Positions 26,673 through 28,359 of a DNA stretch of 28,359 nucleotides are shown here, piece by piece. Under the pieces are notes generated by a model, which made no database searches, was not told where the DNA came from, and saw only the letters and a list, made by a program, of their open reading frames with translations. Position numbers and translations under genes: made by a program. Numbering within the stretch: position 1 is the stretch's first letter; every line of letters starts with the position of its first letter. Where the stretch lies: positions 1-28,359 of the forward strand of contig JAAMPI010000678.1 in the NCBI GenBank assembly GCA_013054445.1, in the 5' to 3' direction. The stretch is from Cudoniella acicularis (taxonomy: Eukaryota; Ascomycota; Leotiomycetes; Helotiales; Helotiaceae).

Positions 26673-28359
26673 TAGTTACGATCTTATATATTTTCTTGCT
26701 ATTATCCAACACTACGGCGTCGATCCCCTGCCAATTATATGGCAACCCGAGCTTGAAGATTTAGGTGAGGGCGGCACAGCAAAAATAAGCCAGTCAATGA
26801 TCAACATACGAACCAGTTTCGCATTTAAACGCACTGTTTTGTCTAGATTTGGACAGATAGATTTGAACTCGCTATACGCCGCTAGTTTCTTCTATCCCCT
26901 TATCTGCGAGCCTAGTTCTCAGTCATCCCTCGATTCGAAAACATCCGCATGTTATAAAACTTGAAGGCGTTTGCTGGGAAACCCGCCAAGAAGGCGAAGT
27001 AGTATTGCCTGTACTGGTGTTCGAGAAATCGGAATTTGGTGATCTTGAAAAATTCATGAGATCGGATTATGGTAAAGCCATGGGTATCGAAAAGAAACTC
27101 AAATTGTGGCTTAAAGTGGTGACTGCTGTTATGATGATGCATGACAATGGTAAGCTTTTATTGCACAATGTTCAACGTGTTATAAAAACCGCTAATGCCA
27201 AAGTTCAGGCATAATCCACGGCGACATTAAGCCAAAGAATGTTCTGATTTTCCAAAATGACGACGGGGAGTTTATTACTCGGGTGGCAGATTTTGGATAT
27301 TCTACACTTGCAGAAGCCAACACTCTTGTATAATTACCACGGTCGTGGCCGTGGAATGCCCCTGAACATCATTTCCGAGCTTTCAGCTTCTCGGATGCTT
27401 GCAAGACGGACATTTATTCTCTTGGGATGCTGTGTATGTGGCTCTTATTTGAAGTCCATTTGTCAAGGGACTCTCATCCATACTCTCCAGAGCTTCAAGA
27501 TGTAGCGGGCTCGCTATCTTTCACGAAACTGGTCAACGAAAGCATCTTAGAGTCCCTGAAAGACGAGGATAGGATGTGCTTCATTGCTCACGATCTTACC
27601 ATGACATCCAAGGAGCTAGGAGAGATCCAGAAAACCAGTCTTTCCCAGATATTCCATGCAAGCCTTACTCGTGATCCCGCGAAGAGGTACATGAATCTCA
27701 AGGTGCTTTGGGGTGTTCTTCCTACAAATGAGTAAGCTTATCTCTTTCCATTTTCACATAATGGTTGGTTCTAAGAAAGGGTTGTAATAAAAAACAGTCG
27801 TTGATTTGCTGATTTCTATCTTGTATAAAGCGCGTTAGGTGGAGCTACACAAGTAGGGAGCCAGATTCATTTTACAGAAGGGTATGTTAACAACGCGAGA
27901 GAGTTCAAGTCCCACTGATAACTTAAATGCAGAATCGTTGAATCGAATAATCTAATACCGAAACCTGTAACGATGACACCATATTGCGAAAGCTTCCAGG
28001 TAAGTTTAAATCAAAGGCTGCTTCTTCTTCAGGAGAACTCTGACGTTATTCCGCCCCTTAAGATTAGTAAAAGCATCTTCCAACTATACGAGGCCGATTA
28101 TCGGGTTCGACAACAAACTTTCAACTCCATTTTATCAAGAGCTCAGGATTCGAGCAGCTTTGAGTCTAAATTAGGGCTTCAGGTAGCACTCTGTTTCGAT
28201 ATTGGATTCGGTACCGAGCCCAACGAGAAGAAGAGAGATCAGTGGCTACAAAAAAGCGACACAAGTTTGAATGAACTCATCAACGAGAAGACCCAGATCC
28301 AAGACTCGAATATATCTGCCGAAAGCCCGAGTCTTTACGGGGCTGTAGAATACCAAAAT
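26521..28359 (+). pseudogene. Fungal Ser/Thr protein kinase gene, two lesions, cut by window edge
   Basis: N-lobe: GEGGTAKISQS glycine loop and AFKRT with the ATP-binding Lys (about 26821). After about 26885 the frame shifts by one, then continues LVLSHPSIRKHPHVIKLEGV and hinge LVFEKSEFGDL. A 59-nt intron (27150-27208, branch GCTAAT) leads into IIHGDIKPKN (HGD in place of HRD), DFG in VADFGYST, NAPEHH, and KTDIYSLGMLCMWLLF. A TAA at 27331-27333 interrupts between DFG and APE. The next exon ends at AAT-GA|GTAAGC (27731), and a 201-nt intron would join it to 27933 onward. From there YEADYRVRQ and LQVALCFDIGFG, typical of the C-terminal part of this fungal family, stay open to the last base. The 5' end is uncertain; the first codon open is at 26521. 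Two lesions in a conserved core suggest a pseudogene, though single-base assembly errors are possible. Confidence 0.7.

Noticed and set aside
28001..28033. 33-nt GTAAGT...TTCAG intron in the kinase C-terminal exon
   Set aside because: Too short for a fungal intron, a multiple of three and free of stops; reading through it keeps the frame.

Overview
This window looks like nuclear DNA of a filamentous ascomycete. A leotiomycete (Helotiales-like) host is my guess from gene content, not something the sequence proves. The signs are: short spliceosomal introns (49-75 nt) with CTAAC/CTAAT/CTGAC-type branch points; AT-rich blocks full of TpA that look like RIP (repeat-induced point mutation); a GH7 cellobiohydrolase; and fungal-type gene families. 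No rRNA, tRNA, CRISPR array or prokaryotic operon is visible.

Layout. 1-1.6 kb is transposon debris carrying a half-RIPped coiled-coil ORF. 1.58-2.0 kb (-) is the front end of a probable protein-kinase-like gene that stops where the debris begins. 2.3-3.1 kb (-) is exosome subunit RRP40 and 3.3-5.1 kb (+) is the ribosome-associated Hsp70 SSZ1; they are transcribed divergently from a 214-bp promoter. 5.1-8.5 kb holds no gene I can name. 8.56-9.98 kb (+) is a secreted GH7 cellobiohydrolase without a cellulose-binding module and with a GC-AG intron. 11.2-12.2 kb (+) is a Ser/Thr-rich hypothetical gene whose 5' end is obscured by a poly-C run and an N. 12.6-13.7 kb (-) is a GPR1/FUN34/YaaH-type membrane transporter with one frameshift. 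13.7-17.2 kb is mostly empty. 17.2-18.6 kb (-) is a Golgi-type fringe-like (GT31) glycosyltransferase with a cysteine-rich tail. 20.1-21.6 kb holds unnamed, partly overlapping candidate genes, one of them a membrane protein. 22.4-23.5 kb (+) is a decayed multi-pass membrane protein gene. 24.0-25.2 kb (-) is an SsuD-like flavin-dependent monooxygenase. 25.5-26.0 kb is a short element with inverted ends related to the repeat at 0.3 kb. 26.0-26.35 kb is extremely AT-rich. 26.5 kb to the right edge (+) is a fungal Ser/Thr kinase gene with two lesions, cut by the window end.

The genes do not form an obvious pathway or biosynthetic cluster. Housekeeping genes (RRP40, SSZ1), a carbon-scavenging enzyme, a transporter and a glycosyltransferase sit between transposon-rich, decaying flanks. 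I see no convincing new multi-gene system. The observations most worth checking are the RIP boundary inside one ORF, the shared terminal repeat, the kinase genes broken at both window ends, the single-base frameshifts in conserved genes, and the monooxygenase whose SsuD active-site residues are replaced.
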